This document shows positions 16,660 to 26,615 of a stretch of DNA of 64,000 nt, piece after piece. The notes under the pieces are model-generated. The model saw nothing but the letters and a program-made list of their open reading frames with translations, made no database searches and was not told where the DNA came from. The DNA comes from DASVBE01 sp963770375 (GTDB taxonomy: Bacteria > Actinomycetota > Actinomycetes > Streptosporangiales > Streptosporangiaceae): positions 496,001 to 560,000 of the forward strand of contig CAVYPM010000017.1 in assembly GCA_963770375.1 (NCBI GenBank), written 5' to 3'. Every line of letters begins with the position of its first letter. The stretch's first letter is position 1. Position numbers and translations under genes: made by a program.

Positions 16660-17760
16660 TCACCAGCTGCCGGGCAGGTCCTCGCCGTACCAGTCCTCGA
16701 TGATCCGGTGCGCGATCGACACCGGCGGCGGCAGCAGCAGCTCGCCGGATTCGATCGCGGCCCGCAGCTCGTCCCTGGAGTACCAGCGGGCCTCGGCGAT
16801 CTCCTCGCGGTCGACCTCGATATGCAGGCTCCCCGTGGCCCGGACGCGGAAGCCGAGCATCAGGCTGTGCGGCATCGGCCAGGGCTGGCTGGCCAGGTAC
16901 TCCACCTGGCCGGGCGCCACCTCGATGCCGGTTTCCTCCTGCACCTCGCGGGCGACCGCATGCTCGGCGGACTCCCCCGGCTCCACGAACCCGGCCAGGA
17001 TCGACACCCGGCGCTCCGGCCAGGCCGCGTTGCGGGCCAGGAGGCAGCGGTCGGCCGGGTCGGTGACCAGCATGATCACGGCCGGGTCCAGGCGCGGGAA
17101 GTGGTCGCTGCCGTCAACCGGGCAGCGCCGGGCGTGCCCGGAAGAGTGCGGCTGCGTCTCCGCCCCGCACCGGGAGCAGTGCGTGCTGACCTCATGCCAG
17201 TTGGCCAGCGCGACGGCGTGCGTCATCAGCCCGGCGTCCCGGTCGCCGAGCAGCTCGCCGACCGATCGCAGGCCCGCGGGCCGCACGGACGGCCGGCCGC
17301 CGCTGCCATCCCCGGCCGCTGCGACCACCGCGCCCGCCGCGCCCGCCGCCGCCGCGGGCAGGTCCGCCGCCGCGCCACCCGGCGCTTCCCGCTCGGTGCC
17401 GGCCCCCGGCCCGTCCGCCCAGGCGTGCTCAGCCCCCTCCGGCAGCGGCCCGAGAACGCCGAAATACACCACGTCATCCGCGTCCACGCCGAGCAGGAAC
17501 CGCAGCCCGTCCGGCGCCTGGCCGGGCGGCACCAGGACCAGGCCGGCTTCCGCGCCACGGAAGCGGACCAGCGCCCGCCCGTCGTCGATGACAAGCACCC
17601 GGGTCCGCGGGTCGGCCCAGGCCGCGTCCAGCCAGCCGGTGTCGGTGCGCCGGTGCGCGGCGCGGTCGACCGTGCCGCGGGACAGCGTCAGCCGGCCGAG
17701 GATCTCTGCCCCCGGATGCGTCCCCGGGCTGGCCGCGCTGGCCGCATTCGCCGCGTTCAC
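16660..17760 (-). CDS. nudC: NAD+ diphosphatase / NADH pyrophosphatase NudC
   Basis: The enzyme hydrolyses NAD(H) to NMN(H) and AMP and can remove NAD caps from RNA. The order is an N-terminal domain, a zinc-ribbon-like segment, and a Nudix domain with box GFVEPGESAEHAVAREVQEETGIEV followed by SQPWPMPHSLMLGF, the NudC-specific signature. The zinc site looks incomplete: CSRC and then CPVD in place of the usual CPxC. A Gly/Ala-rich insertion (about residues 118-165) lengthens the protein. GTG at 17760 overlaps the dipeptidase stop (GTGA), implying translational coupling. Confidence 0.88.
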   Translation of the reverse strand: MNAANAASAASPGTHPGAEILGRLTLSRGTVDRAAHRRTDTGWLDAAWADPRTRVLVIDDGRALVRFRGAEAGLVLVPPGQAPDGLRFLLGVDADDVVYFGVLGPLPEGAEHAWADGPGAGTEREAPGGAAADLPAAAAGAAGAVVAAAGDGSGGRPSVRPAGLRSVGELLGDRDAGLMTHAVALANWHEVSTHCSRCGAETQPHSSGHARRCPVDGSDHFPRLDPAVIMLVTDPADRCLLARNAAWPERRVSILAGFVEPGESAEHAVAREVQEETGIEVAPGQVEYLASQPWPMPHSLMLGFRVRATGSLHIEVDREEIAEARWYSRDELRAAIESGELLLPPPVSIAHRIIEDWYGEDLPGSW

Positions 17761-19157
17761 CTGGCGGCCGTCCGGTCCCCGGCCCGCGCCGCGAGCTCTT
17801 CCCACAGGTAGGCGGCCGCCTCGGCGCCCTTGAGCAGCAGGGCCATCGTGACCTTCTCGTTCGGCGCGTGGATCCGGTCCTCGTCAAGCCCGACGCCGAG
17901 GAACACCAGCGGCGCCTTGAGGATGTCCGCCAGATCGGCCTCCGGGCCGCTGCCGCCCTCCCGGGTGAGCAGCACCTCCTGGCCGAACGCGCGCTCCAGG
18001 GACCGCTGCGCCGCCCGCATCGCGGGCGACCCCACCTCGGCGAAGCACGGCCGCACCCCGGGCCCGTCCACGGTCACCGTGGCGGTCAGCCCGGCCGGCG
18101 TCCGCGCCGCCACGTACTCCTGCAGCGCCGCCCCGACCTCCAGCGGCTCCTGGTGCGCCACCAGCCGGAAGGACAGCTTGGCGTGCGCCTCGCGCGGGAC
18201 GATCGTCTTGCCGCCGGGGCCGGTATGCCCGCCCCACATGCCGTTGATCTCGGCGGTCGGCCGGGTCCAGATCCGCTCCAGCGTGCTGTACCCGGCCTCG
18301 CCGGACGCGGCCCCGCTGTGCCCGGCCTCGGCCAGCCAGGCCTGCTCGTCGAACGGCAGCGCGGCGATCATGCGGCGCTCCTCCGGCGTCGCCTCGGCCA
18401 CCCGGTCGTAGAACCCCGGCAGCGTGACCCGGCCGTCGGCGTCGTGCAGCCCGGCGAGCAGCCCGGCCAGCGCGTGCAGCGGGTTCGGCACGCCGCCGCC
18501 GAACGACCCGGAGTGCAGATCCCGCTCCGGCCCGGTGACGTCGATCTGCGCGTCGATCACGCCCCGCATCGCCACGCACATCGACGGCACGTCGGCCGCC
18601 CACATGCCGGTGTCGGTCACCACCACGACGTCGCAGGCCAGCCGCCCGGCCTCGGCCCGCAGCAGGTCGGCGAAGAACGGCGAGCCGGATTCCTCCTCGC
18701 CCTCGATGAGGAGCTTGAGCGTGACCGGCGGGGCCCCGGCGCCGGAGGCGGCCAGGCAGGCCCGGACCCCGAGGGCGTGGAACAGCACCTGGCCCTTGTC
18801 GTCGGACGCCCCGCGGGCCAGCAGGCGGCCGTCCCGTTCGGCCGGCTCGAACGGCGGTGAGTCCCACTCGTCCAGCGGCTCCACCGGCTGCACGTCGTGG
18901 TGCCCGTAGATGAGCACGGCCGGCGCCGCCGGGTCCGCGGCCGGCCAGTGCGCGAACACCGCGGGCAGGCCGCCGGTTTCCCACACCTCGGCAACCGGGA
19001 ACCCGGTCTCGCGCAGGTGCCCGGCCAGCCACCCGGCGGACCGGCGCACGTCGCCGTGCCGGGACGGGTCAGCGGAGATCGACGGGATGGCCAGCCACTC
19101 CCGGAGCGCGCCGAAGAACCCCGGCGCGTTGCGGTCGATGTACTCACGAACGTCCAT
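17757..19157 (-). CDS. M20-family dipeptidase (zinc metallopeptidase)
   Basis: The 466-residue product is an ArgE/DapE/carnosinase-type amidohydrolase. Dinuclear metal motifs are visible: LIYGHHDVQPVEP (His-x-Asp), LARGASDDKGQ, LIEGEEESGSP and VVTDTGMW. The dimerisation domain follows (IDAQIDVTGPERDLHSGSFGG) and the last metal histidine is in DEDRIHAPNEKV. It should cleave dipeptides or N-acyl amino acids in the cytoplasm. The ATG at 19157 (MDVREYI) follows GAGGAGG by about 11 bases. It is the upstream partner of nudC, with a 4-bp overlap. Confidence 0.88.
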   Translation of the reverse strand: MDVREYIDRNAPGFFGALREWLAIPSISADPSRHGDVRRSAGWLAGHLRETGFPVAEVWETGGLPAVFAHWPAADPAAPAVLIYGHHDVQPVEPLDEWDSPPFEPAERDGRLLARGASDDKGQVLFHALGVRACLAASGAGAPPVTLKLLIEGEEESGSPFFADLLRAEAGRLACDVVVVTDTGMWAADVPSMCVAMRGVIDAQIDVTGPERDLHSGSFGGGVPNPLHALAGLLAGLHDADGRVTLPGFYDRVAEATPEERRMIAALPFDEQAWLAEAGHSGAASGEAGYSTLERIWTRPTAEINGMWGGHTGPGGKTIVPREAHAKLSFRLVAHQEPLEVGAALQEYVAARTPAGLTATVTVDGPGVRPCFAEVGSPAMRAAQRSLERAFGQEVLLTREGGSGPEADLADILKAPLVFLGVGLDEDRIHAPNEKVTMALLLKGAEAAAYLWEELAARAGDRTAAR

Positions 19158-19235
19158 GCAGGCGGCCCGCCTCCTCGCACCGGTGATGTCCCGCACTCTA
19201 ATGGGGCCGCCCCGCCAGCCCGCCCGCGGCCAGGG

Positions 19236-22200
19236 TCAGTTAGCCACCGGGACGTCCTCGATCAGCGCTCTGAGCCCGTCGTGGTCGAGAAGGTCGGCGG
19301 GGCGGACGGTGACGTCCTGGCGCACGTAGTAGAACGCGGCCCGGACCTCGCTCACGTCCACCCCGGTCAGCCCGGCCCAGGCCAGCCGGTAGGCGGCGAG
19401 CTGAACGGCGACCGCACGCTGCTCGTCGCCGGACTGCGGCGGCCGGCCGGTCTTCCAGTCCACGACGTCGAAGCCGCCGGCCGGCGAGTCGGCGAACACC
19501 GCGTCGATCCGGCCGCGCACCAGCCGGTCGCCGATCATGGTCTCGAACGGGACCTCCACCTCGGCGGGCCACCGGCTGGCCCACTCCCCCGCCTCGAACG
19601 ACCGCTGCAGCTCGGCCAGCTCCTGCCCGGCCGCGGTCAGCGGAGCCTCCCCCGCCACCTCGTCGTCGGCCGCGCCGGGCAGGTCACCGGGGTCGATCAG
19701 CGGGCTCGGCCCGAACCGCTGCTCGAGCCACCGGTGGAACGCGGTGCCGCGGGCCGCGGCCGGCGCGGGCGGGCGCGGCATCGGGCGGCGCACCTGCCGG
19801 GCCAGCTCGTCGGGGTCCCGGGCCATGGTGACCAGCGCGGACACCGGCAGGTGGGACGGCAGCACGACGTGCGACGGCTGGTCGCCACGGCGCTGCTCCC
19901 GCTCGGCGAGCAGCAGCGTGGTGTCCCGCGCCCAGGCCGCGACCAGCGCCTGGTCCGCCTCGCTCAGCTCCGGGCCGGCCGCCAGCTCGCCCAGCCCGTC
20001 ATCGCCCGCCGCACCGGCGCGCGCCGCCCGCCGCCGGGCCGCCATCGCCTGCTCGACCAGCGCGGCCGCATCCCGGGCCCGCTGGTAGCGCTCACCCTCC
20101 GGCGGCAGCGGCCAGTCCGCGCTGTCCGGCTCGGCCAGCACCGGGTTCTCCGCGTCCTCCTCCGGCGCCTCGGCCCACGGCCCGACCGGCCCCGCGCCCG
20201 CCGCACACGCCTGCCGGACCTCCTGCAGGAACACCGACGGCCCGAGCGGCGAGCTGCTGCTCCCCCACCAGTAGCCGGAGCAGCCCAGCCAGAACGCGGC
20301 CCGCGTCGCCCCCACGTAGGCCAGCCGCCGCTCCTCGGCCAGCGCCCGGTCCGCGCAGGCGTCCTTGAACTCGGCCAGCTCCCCGGCGTCGAGACCGGAC
20401 AGCGCCGGCAGGTCCGCGGTATCCCCCCGCAAGCCGAACGGCAGCAGCCGCGGGTTCTCCGTCCACCGCGTGGTCGCCCGCGGCCGGGACGGGAACAGGT
20501 GCGACTTCTCCCCGTCCGCCAGGCCGGGCAGCAGCACCGCGGCCCACTGCAGCCCCTTGGACGCGTGCACGGTCGCCAGCTTCACCGAGTCACCCGCGCC
20601 GACCTGGCCGGCCTCAAGACCGAACTCCTGCTCGTCGGCGGCGGCCAGGTAGGCCAGGAACGCCCCCAGCGTCGGCTCCTCCTGGTCCCCGCCGAACGCC
20701 GCCGCGGCGTCCGCGAACGCGTCCAGGTCGGCCCGGGCCGTGGCCAGGTCCGTGCCGGGCCGCGAGGCCACCTCGATGTCCAGGCCGAGCATCCGCTCCA
20801 CCTCGGCCACCAGCTCCGGCAGCGACCGGCTCGCGTGCCCGCGCAGCGCCCGCAGCTCACCGGCCAGGGCCCCCAGCCGCTCGTACCCGGCGGCCGAGTA
20901 CGCTCCCGGCTCCCCGAGATCATCAAGGGCCTCGATGAGGCTGCCCGCCTCAGCCGTAAAGTCGGTCACTGCCTGCGCTAGCGCATCAGGATTGGTTACG
21001 GGATCGGGGGCGCGGGCCTCGGCACCGGACGGCGGTCCGGCCGGGTAGCGGGCCATGAACCGGGCCCGGTGCCCGAGCGCGACCAGGTCACGCGGGCCGA
21101 TCCGCCAGCGGGGCCCGGTGAGCAGCCGGGCCAGCGCGTCGGCCGCGCCGGGATCGTGCATGACCCGGAGGGTGGCCACGATGTCCTGCACCTCGGGCAC
21201 GGTGAGCAGGCCGCCGAGGCCGACCACCTCGACCGGGATACCGGCCGCCTCCAGCGTGGCGCGCAGCGCCGGGAACTGGGACCGCTTGCGGCACAGCACG
21301 GCGATGTCGCAGGGGTGCAGGCGGTCCGCGCGGGAGTCCGGCCAGGGGCGGCCGTCCGGGGCCTGGCCGGGCGGCAGGGCGAGCAGCTCGCCGATCTGGG
21401 CGGCGATCCAGTCCGCCTCGTCCTGGGCGGTGTCCAGCAGGGCGCAGGTGACCAGGCCCCGGCCGGCCCGGCCGGGCGGCGCGATCAGCCGGGGCACCTC
21501 GGCCGCCTCGGCCCGCAGCGGCGCCTGGATCAGCGCGGCGGCGTCCAGCACCCGGCCGGTGTTGCGGAAGCTGGTGGACAGCAGCCGGACCGGGGCCGGG
21601 CCGCCGCCGCGGGACGGGAAGTCGGTGGTGAACCGGCGCAGGTTGCCGGCGCTGGCCCCGCGCCAGCCGTAGATGGACTGGCACGGGTCGCCGACCGCGG
21701 TGACCGGGTGGCCGCCGCCGAACAGCGCCCGCAGCAGGACCAGCTGGGCGTGGCTGGTGTCCTGGTACTCGTCCAGCAGCACGACCTGGTAGCGGCCCCG
21801 CTCCCCGGCACCGACCTCGGGGTGGCGCAGCGCGATCCGGGCGGCCAGCGCCATCTGGTCGCCGTAGTCGATGACCTCCCTGGCCGCCTTGGCCGCGGCG
21901 TACGCCGCCACCAGCGGCAGCAGCTGCTCCCTGGTCCGCTGGCAGTCGACGATCTTCCTGGCCAGCGCGGTCGGCCGGGCCAGCTCGGCGTACCTGGCCG
22001 CCAGCCACTCGCCCGCGGAGCGGACGTCGGCCGGGCCGCGCAGGTGCTCGGCCAGCTCCCCGGCCAGGTCAAGGACCGCGGCGGTGACCGCGGACGGCGA
22101 CCAGTGCACGGCGTCCATGGGGCCGTCGTAGGCGGCCACCACGCGCGCGGCCAGCTGCCAGGCCACCGCCGGGGTGATCAGCCGCAGAGAGGGCTCCAGG

Positions 22201-22772
22201 GCCTCGCGCAGGGCGTGGTCGCCGACCAGCCGGCCCGCGTAGGCGTGGTAGGTCGACACCACCGGGTCGCCGAACGGGGCCTCGCCGGGCGGCGGGCTGG
22301 CGGGCGGGCCCGGGGACGGCGCCGGGTCCGGGCCGAAGTCCAGGGCCAGCTGGCCGGCCGGGCCGATCAGGTCCTGACCGGGCCAGGCCGGGGGCGCCGA
22401 GCCCGGGCCCAGGCCCGGCCGGCCGGGGCCCAGGACGGCTCCCGGCGCGGGCTGACCATCCTGGCCCGCCGGGGGGTCACCGCCCAGGCCCGCGCGGCGC
22501 AGCGCGTCCAGCCGGGTCCTGACCCGGTGCGACAGCTCGGCCGCGGCCTTCCTGGTGAAGGTCAGGCCGAGGATCCGCTCGGGCCGGGCCATGCCGTTGG
22601 CCACCAGCCAGACCAGCCGGGCGGCCATGGTCTCGCTCTTCCCGGAACCGGCCCCGGCGATCACCGCCATCGGCCCCGGCGTGGCCGAGATCACCGCGGC
22701 CTGCTCCGCGGTCGGCTCGGTCACCCCGAGCAGCCGCGCCAGCTGGGCGGGCCCGTACCGGTCCGCGGTCAC
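19236..22772 (-). CDS. adnB: AdnB-like ATP-dependent DNA helicase/nuclease subunit
   Basis: The product of about 1178 residues is a UvrD/RecB-type superfamily 1 helicase: Walker A GAGSGKSE (40-47), TFTRKAAAEL, Walker B VVLLDEYQDTS, GDPCQSIYGWRG, ATVHASKGLQWA and VGATRA. A C-terminal RecB-like nuclease follows (GTAFHRWLEQRF, RIDAVFAD...FDVVDWKTG), the PD-(D/E)XK catalytic core. In mycobacteria AdnA and AdnB form a heterodimeric double-strand break resection motor-nuclease. GTG 22772 overlaps the adnA stop (GTGA). A long Pro/Gly insertion lies in the N-terminal helicase domain. Confidence 0.87.
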   Translation of the reverse strand: MTADRYGPAQLARLLGVTEPTAEQAAVISATPGPMAVIAGAGSGKSETMAARLVWLVANGMARPERILGLTFTRKAAAELSHRVRTRLDALRRAGLGGDPPAGQDGQPAPGAVLGPGRPGLGPGSAPPAWPGQDLIGPAGQLALDFGPDPAPSPGPPASPPPGEAPFGDPVVSTYHAYAGRLVGDHALREALEPSLRLITPAVAWQLAARVVAAYDGPMDAVHWSPSAVTAAVLDLAGELAEHLRGPADVRSAGEWLAARYAELARPTALARKIVDCQRTREQLLPLVAAYAAAKAAREVIDYGDQMALAARIALRHPEVGAGERGRYQVVLLDEYQDTSHAQLVLLRALFGGGHPVTAVGDPCQSIYGWRGASAGNLRRFTTDFPSRGGGPAPVRLLSTSFRNTGRVLDAAALIQAPLRAEAAEVPRLIAPPGRAGRGLVTCALLDTAQDEADWIAAQIGELLALPPGQAPDGRPWPDSRADRLHPCDIAVLCRKRSQFPALRATLEAAGIPVEVVGLGGLLTVPEVQDIVATLRVMHDPGAADALARLLTGPRWRIGPRDLVALGHRARFMARYPAGPPSGAEARAPDPVTNPDALAQAVTDFTAEAGSLIEALDDLGEPGAYSAAGYERLGALAGELRALRGHASRSLPELVAEVERMLGLDIEVASRPGTDLATARADLDAFADAAAAFGGDQEEPTLGAFLAYLAAADEQEFGLEAGQVGAGDSVKLATVHASKGLQWAAVLLPGLADGEKSHLFPSRPRATTRWTENPRLLPFGLRGDTADLPALSGLDAGELAEFKDACADRALAEERRLAYVGATRAAFWLGCSGYWWGSSSSPLGPSVFLQEVRQACAAGAGPVGPWAEAPEEDAENPVLAEPDSADWPLPPEGERYQRARDAAALVEQAMAARRRAARAGAAGDDGLGELAAGPELSEADQALVAAWARDTTLLLAEREQRRGDQPSHVVLPSHLPVSALVTMARDPDELARQVRRPMPRPPAPAAARGTAFHRWLEQRFGPSPLIDPGDLPGAADDEVAGEAPLTAAGQELAELQRSFEAGEWASRWPAEVEVPFETMIGDRLVRGRIDAVFADSPAGGFDVVDWKTGRPPQSGDEQRAVAVQLAAYRLAWAGLTGVDVSEVRAAFYYVRQDVTVRPADLLDHDGLRALIEDVPVAN

Positions 22773-25700
22773 GGGGTCACCCGGCCGCCGCGCTCGTGCA
22801 CCGGGCAGCAGGCGGCGACCGGGCAGACCCGGCAGCCCGGGTTGACCTTGGCCGTGAACACCGAGCCCGCCATCCCGGCCGCGACCGTGTCGACCAGCTC
22901 CTGGGCCCAGGCCGGGTCGGGGTCGTCGCCCAGCGCGCGCTGGCGCTGGACCCGGGCCTGGGCGCGCAGGCCGGCCTTGCCGACCTGGACGAGCTCGGCG
23001 CCGCCCGGCTCGGTCAGGCCGAGGGCCTCGAACGCGCCGATCAGCACGGCCAGCTGGTAGACGCCGAGCTGCGGGTTCCGGTCGAGCTCGCCGTCGGGCG
23101 GGTGCGTGGTCCCGGTCTTCAGGTCGACGACCACCGCCCGGCCCTCGTCGTCCCGTTCCAGCCGGTCCACCCGGCCGGTGATCTCCACCCGGCCGACCTG
23201 GACGCGCAGCGCCCGCTCCACGCCGACCAGCTCGCGCGGGTTGGCCTTGTGCCAGTCCAGGAACCGGCGGACCATCTTCTCGGCCTGCTCCCGCTGCTTG
23301 GAGCTGTACCAGGCGCTGCCGAAGTCCAGGTGGTGCCAGATGTCGTCGATCCGCTTGGTGATCTCCGCGTCGTCCGAGCCGTCCGCGGCCAGTACCGCCG
23401 CCGCGTGGATGACCGTGCCGAGGTGCTGGAGCACGCTCGGCGAGCTGGCCCCGGCGGCCGACTCGATCAGCCAGCGCAGACCGCACTTGGTGAAGTTCTC
23501 CACCTGGGACGGGGACAGCCGGACCCGGCCGGTGGTCAGCGGGCCGGGCCCGGACAGCTCGGTCAGCGCGTACCAGTGCCGCGGGCTGGCCCCGCGGACC
23601 CCGGCCGCGGCCAGCCGGGCCAGCTGGGCCGCGGCGGCCCGGCGCAGCGCGGCCGGCACGGCCCGGTCGGCCACGGTCCGGCGCAGGTCAGCGGTCAGCG
23701 CGGGCAGCGACAGCCAGCCCCGCCCGGCCCCGGTGACGTGCTCGATCTCGATGTCGTCGCCGGCCAGCTCGGCCAGGAACCGGGACGGCCGGTCCTCGCT
23801 GTCCTCGCCGCCCACCGCGGTCACCACCAGGCTGCGCCGGGCCCGGGTCGCCGCGACGTAGAACAGCCGGCGTTCCTCGTCGAGCAGCTTGGAGCTGAGC
23901 GCGGCGGCCGCCGCGTCGGACGCGGCCCGCCCGGCCGGCCCCGCGTCCAGGCCGCCCCGGTCCAGGCCACCGCCGTCCAGGTCAGTGACCAGCTCGTCCA
24001 TGCCCAGCAGCGAGCCGCGCAGCCGCACGTCCGGCCAGGTGCCCTCCTGCACCCCGGCCACCACCACCAGGTCCCACTCCAGGCCCTTGGACCGGTGCGC
24101 GGTCAGAACGGCCACCGCCTCGCCCGGCTGGGCCCGCTCGGCCAGCGTGTCCCCGGCGATCTCCTGGCCGGTCAGGCTGTCCAGGAACAGCCGCGGCGAC
24201 CCCGGCGGCAGCCGCTCGGTGAACCGGGCCGCCGCGTCGAACAGCGCGGCCACCGCGTCCAGGTCGGCGTCGGCCGTGGCGCCCCGGCTGCCGCCCGCCA
24301 CGCTGGCCGCCTGCCATACCCCGGCCAGGCCGGAGGCCTCCCACACGGCCCACAGCACGTCGTGCGCGGACCCGCCGTCCGCGGCGGCCTGCCGCGCCCC
24401 GGCGATGAGGCCCGCGGTGCGCCGGGCCGCGGCCAGCGGGGAACCCGGGGCCGGGCCGGTGGCCAGGCGGCTGGCCCGGCCGGCCGCGGCCCCGCCGGGC
24501 GGCCCGCCCGGCGGGCCGGCCAGCTGCGCGGCGGGCCAGCCCGCCAGGGCCAGCCGGGCCGGGTCGCGCAGCGCGGCGGCCAGCGGCGCCTCCCCGGGCG
24601 GCTCGCCGGCCGCGTCCGCGGCGGCGCGCAGCGACCGGCGCAGGCGGCGCAGGCCCAGCGCGTCGGTCCCGCCGAGCGGCCCGGTCAGCAGCTCGGCGGC
24701 GGTGTCCTCGGTCAGCGCGGCCGGCCGCAGCGCGCAGTCGAGCAGGAGCAGCAGCGGCCTGGTGCCCGGCTCGGCGGCCAGCGGCAGCTCGTCGCCGGCC
24801 ACCGCGACCGGCACCCCGGCCGTGGCCAGGGCGCGCTGCAGCAGCGGCACCTGCCGGGCCGCGGACCGGACCAGCACGGCCATGGACGACCAGGGCACCC
24901 GGTCCATCAGGTGGGCCCGGCGGAGGATGTCCGCGATCACGGCGGCTTCCTGGGCCGCGCTGGCGGCGGTGATGACCCGCACCGCGCCGGGATCCGTGCC
25001 GGCCAGCGGGACCAGGTCCCTATGGCCGCGTACCCCCTGGAGATCTTCCGTGGCCGGCCCCGGCGGCAGCCGCCTGGCTACCCGGCGGGACGCGGCCAGC
25101 AGAACCGGGCCGCTGCGGCGGCAGGTGCGCAGCGCGACGACGGCGGCCCGCTGCCCGCCCGGCGCACGGAACAGGTCGGGGAACCGGGTCATGGCGTGCA
25201 CGTCCGCGCCGCGGAAGCCGTAGATCGACTGGTCCGGGTCACCGACGACGATCAGCTCGCGGCCGTCGCCGGCCAGCGCGCGCAGCAGCTCCTCCTGGGC
25301 CGGGTCGGTGTCCTGGTACTCGTCGACCATGATCACGTCGTAAGCGCGCCGCTCACGGTCCCTGACCTCGGGCTTGCTCAGCAGGCCGCCCGCGATCCGG
25401 ACGATCTCCGCGTAGTCGTAGGCGGGCACCGGGGCCAGGTCGAACCGGGCCGCGTAGCGGTCGAGGAAGGCGCCCGCGGCCTGCCAGTCGTCACGCCCGC
25501 GGCGGCGGCCCACCTCGGCCAGGGCCGCGCCGTCCAGGCCGCGCTCGGCCGCGCGGAGCAGGAAGTCCCGCAGTTCCGCGGCGAACCCGCGGGTGCCAAG
25601 CGCCGGGCGGAGCCGCTCCGGCCAGCCGGGCCCGCCGTCCGCGGCCTCGCCGCGCAGCAGCCGCCGCACCTCGAGCAGCTGCTCGGGACCGGGCAGGAGG

Positions 25701-26071
25701 GTCGGCGGCTCCTCGCCGGCCAGCGTGAACTCGCGGCGGACCAGGGCGTAGGCGTAGCTGTGGAAGGTCAGCGCGAGCGGGGCCCTGGTGGTCCGGCCGA
25801 GGCTGAACGTGATGCGCTCGCGCAGCTCGCCCGCGGCCTTGCGGCTGAAGGTGAGGACCAGCACCCGGCCCGGATCGGTGCCGCGGCGGTTGATCCGGTC
25901 GGTGACCGTGGCGACCAGCGTGGTGGTCTTGCCGGTGCCCGGGCCGGCCAGTACCAGCATCGGCCCGCCGGAATGGCTGACCACGCGCTGCTGATCGGCA
26001 TCCAGCCGGACCGGGCCGGACGGCCTGACCGGCCGGCGGACCAGCCGGTAAGCGGGCGCGGATGTTTCCAT
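22769..26071 (-). CDS. adnA: AdnA-like ATP-dependent DNA helicase/nuclease subunit
   Basis: The 1100-residue product is the partner helicase. Motifs include Walker A GPGTGKT (43-49), LTFSRKAAGEL, IMVDEYQDTDP, GDPDQSIYGFRG, LTAHRSKGLEWD and VAATRAR. Its C-terminal AddB/RecB-type nuclease has GRVDRLERDDEGRAVVVDLKTG. Cysteines in KCGLRW and in CRVCPVAACCP fit the iron-sulfur staple of this nuclease class. Subunit naming rests on order (adnA before adnB) and the cysteine cluster. The ATG at 26071 has only a weak ribosome-binding site. Confidence 0.86.
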   Translation of the reverse strand: METSAPAYRLVRRPVRPSGPVRLDADQQRVVSHSGGPMLVLAGPGTGKTTTLVATVTDRINRRGTDPGRVLVLTFSRKAAGELRERITFSLGRTTRAPLALTFHSYAYALVRREFTLAGEEPPTLLPGPEQLLEVRRLLRGEAADGGPGWPERLRPALGTRGFAAELRDFLLRAAERGLDGAALAEVGRRRGRDDWQAAGAFLDRYAARFDLAPVPAYDYAEIVRIAGGLLSKPEVRDRERRAYDVIMVDEYQDTDPAQEELLRALAGDGRELIVVGDPDQSIYGFRGADVHAMTRFPDLFRAPGGQRAAVVALRTCRRSGPVLLAASRRVARRLPPGPATEDLQGVRGHRDLVPLAGTDPGAVRVITAASAAQEAAVIADILRRAHLMDRVPWSSMAVLVRSAARQVPLLQRALATAGVPVAVAGDELPLAAEPGTRPLLLLLDCALRPAALTEDTAAELLTGPLGGTDALGLRRLRRSLRAAADAAGEPPGEAPLAAALRDPARLALAGWPAAQLAGPPGGPPGGAAAGRASRLATGPAPGSPLAAARRTAGLIAGARQAAADGGSAHDVLWAVWEASGLAGVWQAASVAGGSRGATADADLDAVAALFDAAARFTERLPPGSPRLFLDSLTGQEIAGDTLAERAQPGEAVAVLTAHRSKGLEWDLVVVAGVQEGTWPDVRLRGSLLGMDELVTDLDGGGLDRGGLDAGPAGRAASDAAAAALSSKLLDEERRLFYVAATRARRSLVVTAVGGEDSEDRPSRFLAELAGDDIEIEHVTGAGRGWLSLPALTADLRRTVADRAVPAALRRAAAAQLARLAAAGVRGASPRHWYALTELSGPGPLTTGRVRLSPSQVENFTKCGLRWLIESAAGASSPSVLQHLGTVIHAAAVLAADGSDDAEITKRIDDIWHHLDFGSAWYSSKQREQAEKMVRRFLDWHKANPRELVGVERALRVQVGRVEITGRVDRLERDDEGRAVVVDLKTGTTHPPDGELDRNPQLGVYQLAVLIGAFEALGLTEPGGAELVQVGKAGLRAQARVQRQRALGDDPDPAWAQELVDTVAAGMAGSVFTAKVNPGCRVCPVAACCPVHERGGRVTP

Positions 26072-26221
26072 CAGAGAAAATTCCAGCAGAGCGGTACGAC
26101 AATGCGAACGGTAATGGCCAGCCTGGCCGGCCCGGATCTGCCGCGCCGGTCAGTTCGGTCCAGTCAGCGGCCGGTCGGCCGGTCCGGTTAGCACGGTCCG
26201 GTCAGGCTGCCCGGGCCACGG

Positions 26222-26615
26222 TCAGGTTACGCCGTCCCAGCGCGCCCGGCGCATGTCCAGCCGCGGTATGACGCCATCGGCGGCGGGCCGCAGCGGGGTG
26301 CCCTCGGCCCGGTACATGCTCAGCGCCTCGTACTCATGGCAGGCCAGCAGACTGCCGTCCGCGTGCACGACCCGCCACCAGGCCACCCCGCCGCCCCACA
26401 GCGACATGACCCGGCCGACCTGGCGTGGCCCGCCCTCGCCGAGGTACTCGGCGATGTCGCCGTAGGACATCACCCGGCCGGGCGGGATCGTCTCGGCCAC
26501 CTCCAGGACGCGGCTGGCGTAATCGCCGGGACCGCCCAGGCCAGTCCCGGCCCCGGAGTCCCCGGCCGGGCTCGCCCGGCCCGGTCCTGGGGTGCGGGGC
26601 GGAATCGCCGGTCAT
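26222..26615 (-). CDS. MGMT-family alkyltransferase-like DNA-binding protein (probable indel near the N-terminus)
   Basis: The clear part reads from GTG 26500: AETIPPGRVMSYGDIAEYLGEGGPRQVGRVMSLWGGGVAWWRVVHADGSL. This is the MGMT helix-turn-helix and arginine-finger region; the PCHR alkyl-acceptor site is absent (WWRVV in its place), so it is an alkyltransferase-like protein that would flag alkylated bases. Upstream in that frame DYASRVLEV matches the family but has no start. An ATG at 26615 overlaps the protease stop as ATGA yet lies one frame off. A single indel at about 26510-26600 would reconcile both. Confidence 0.75.
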
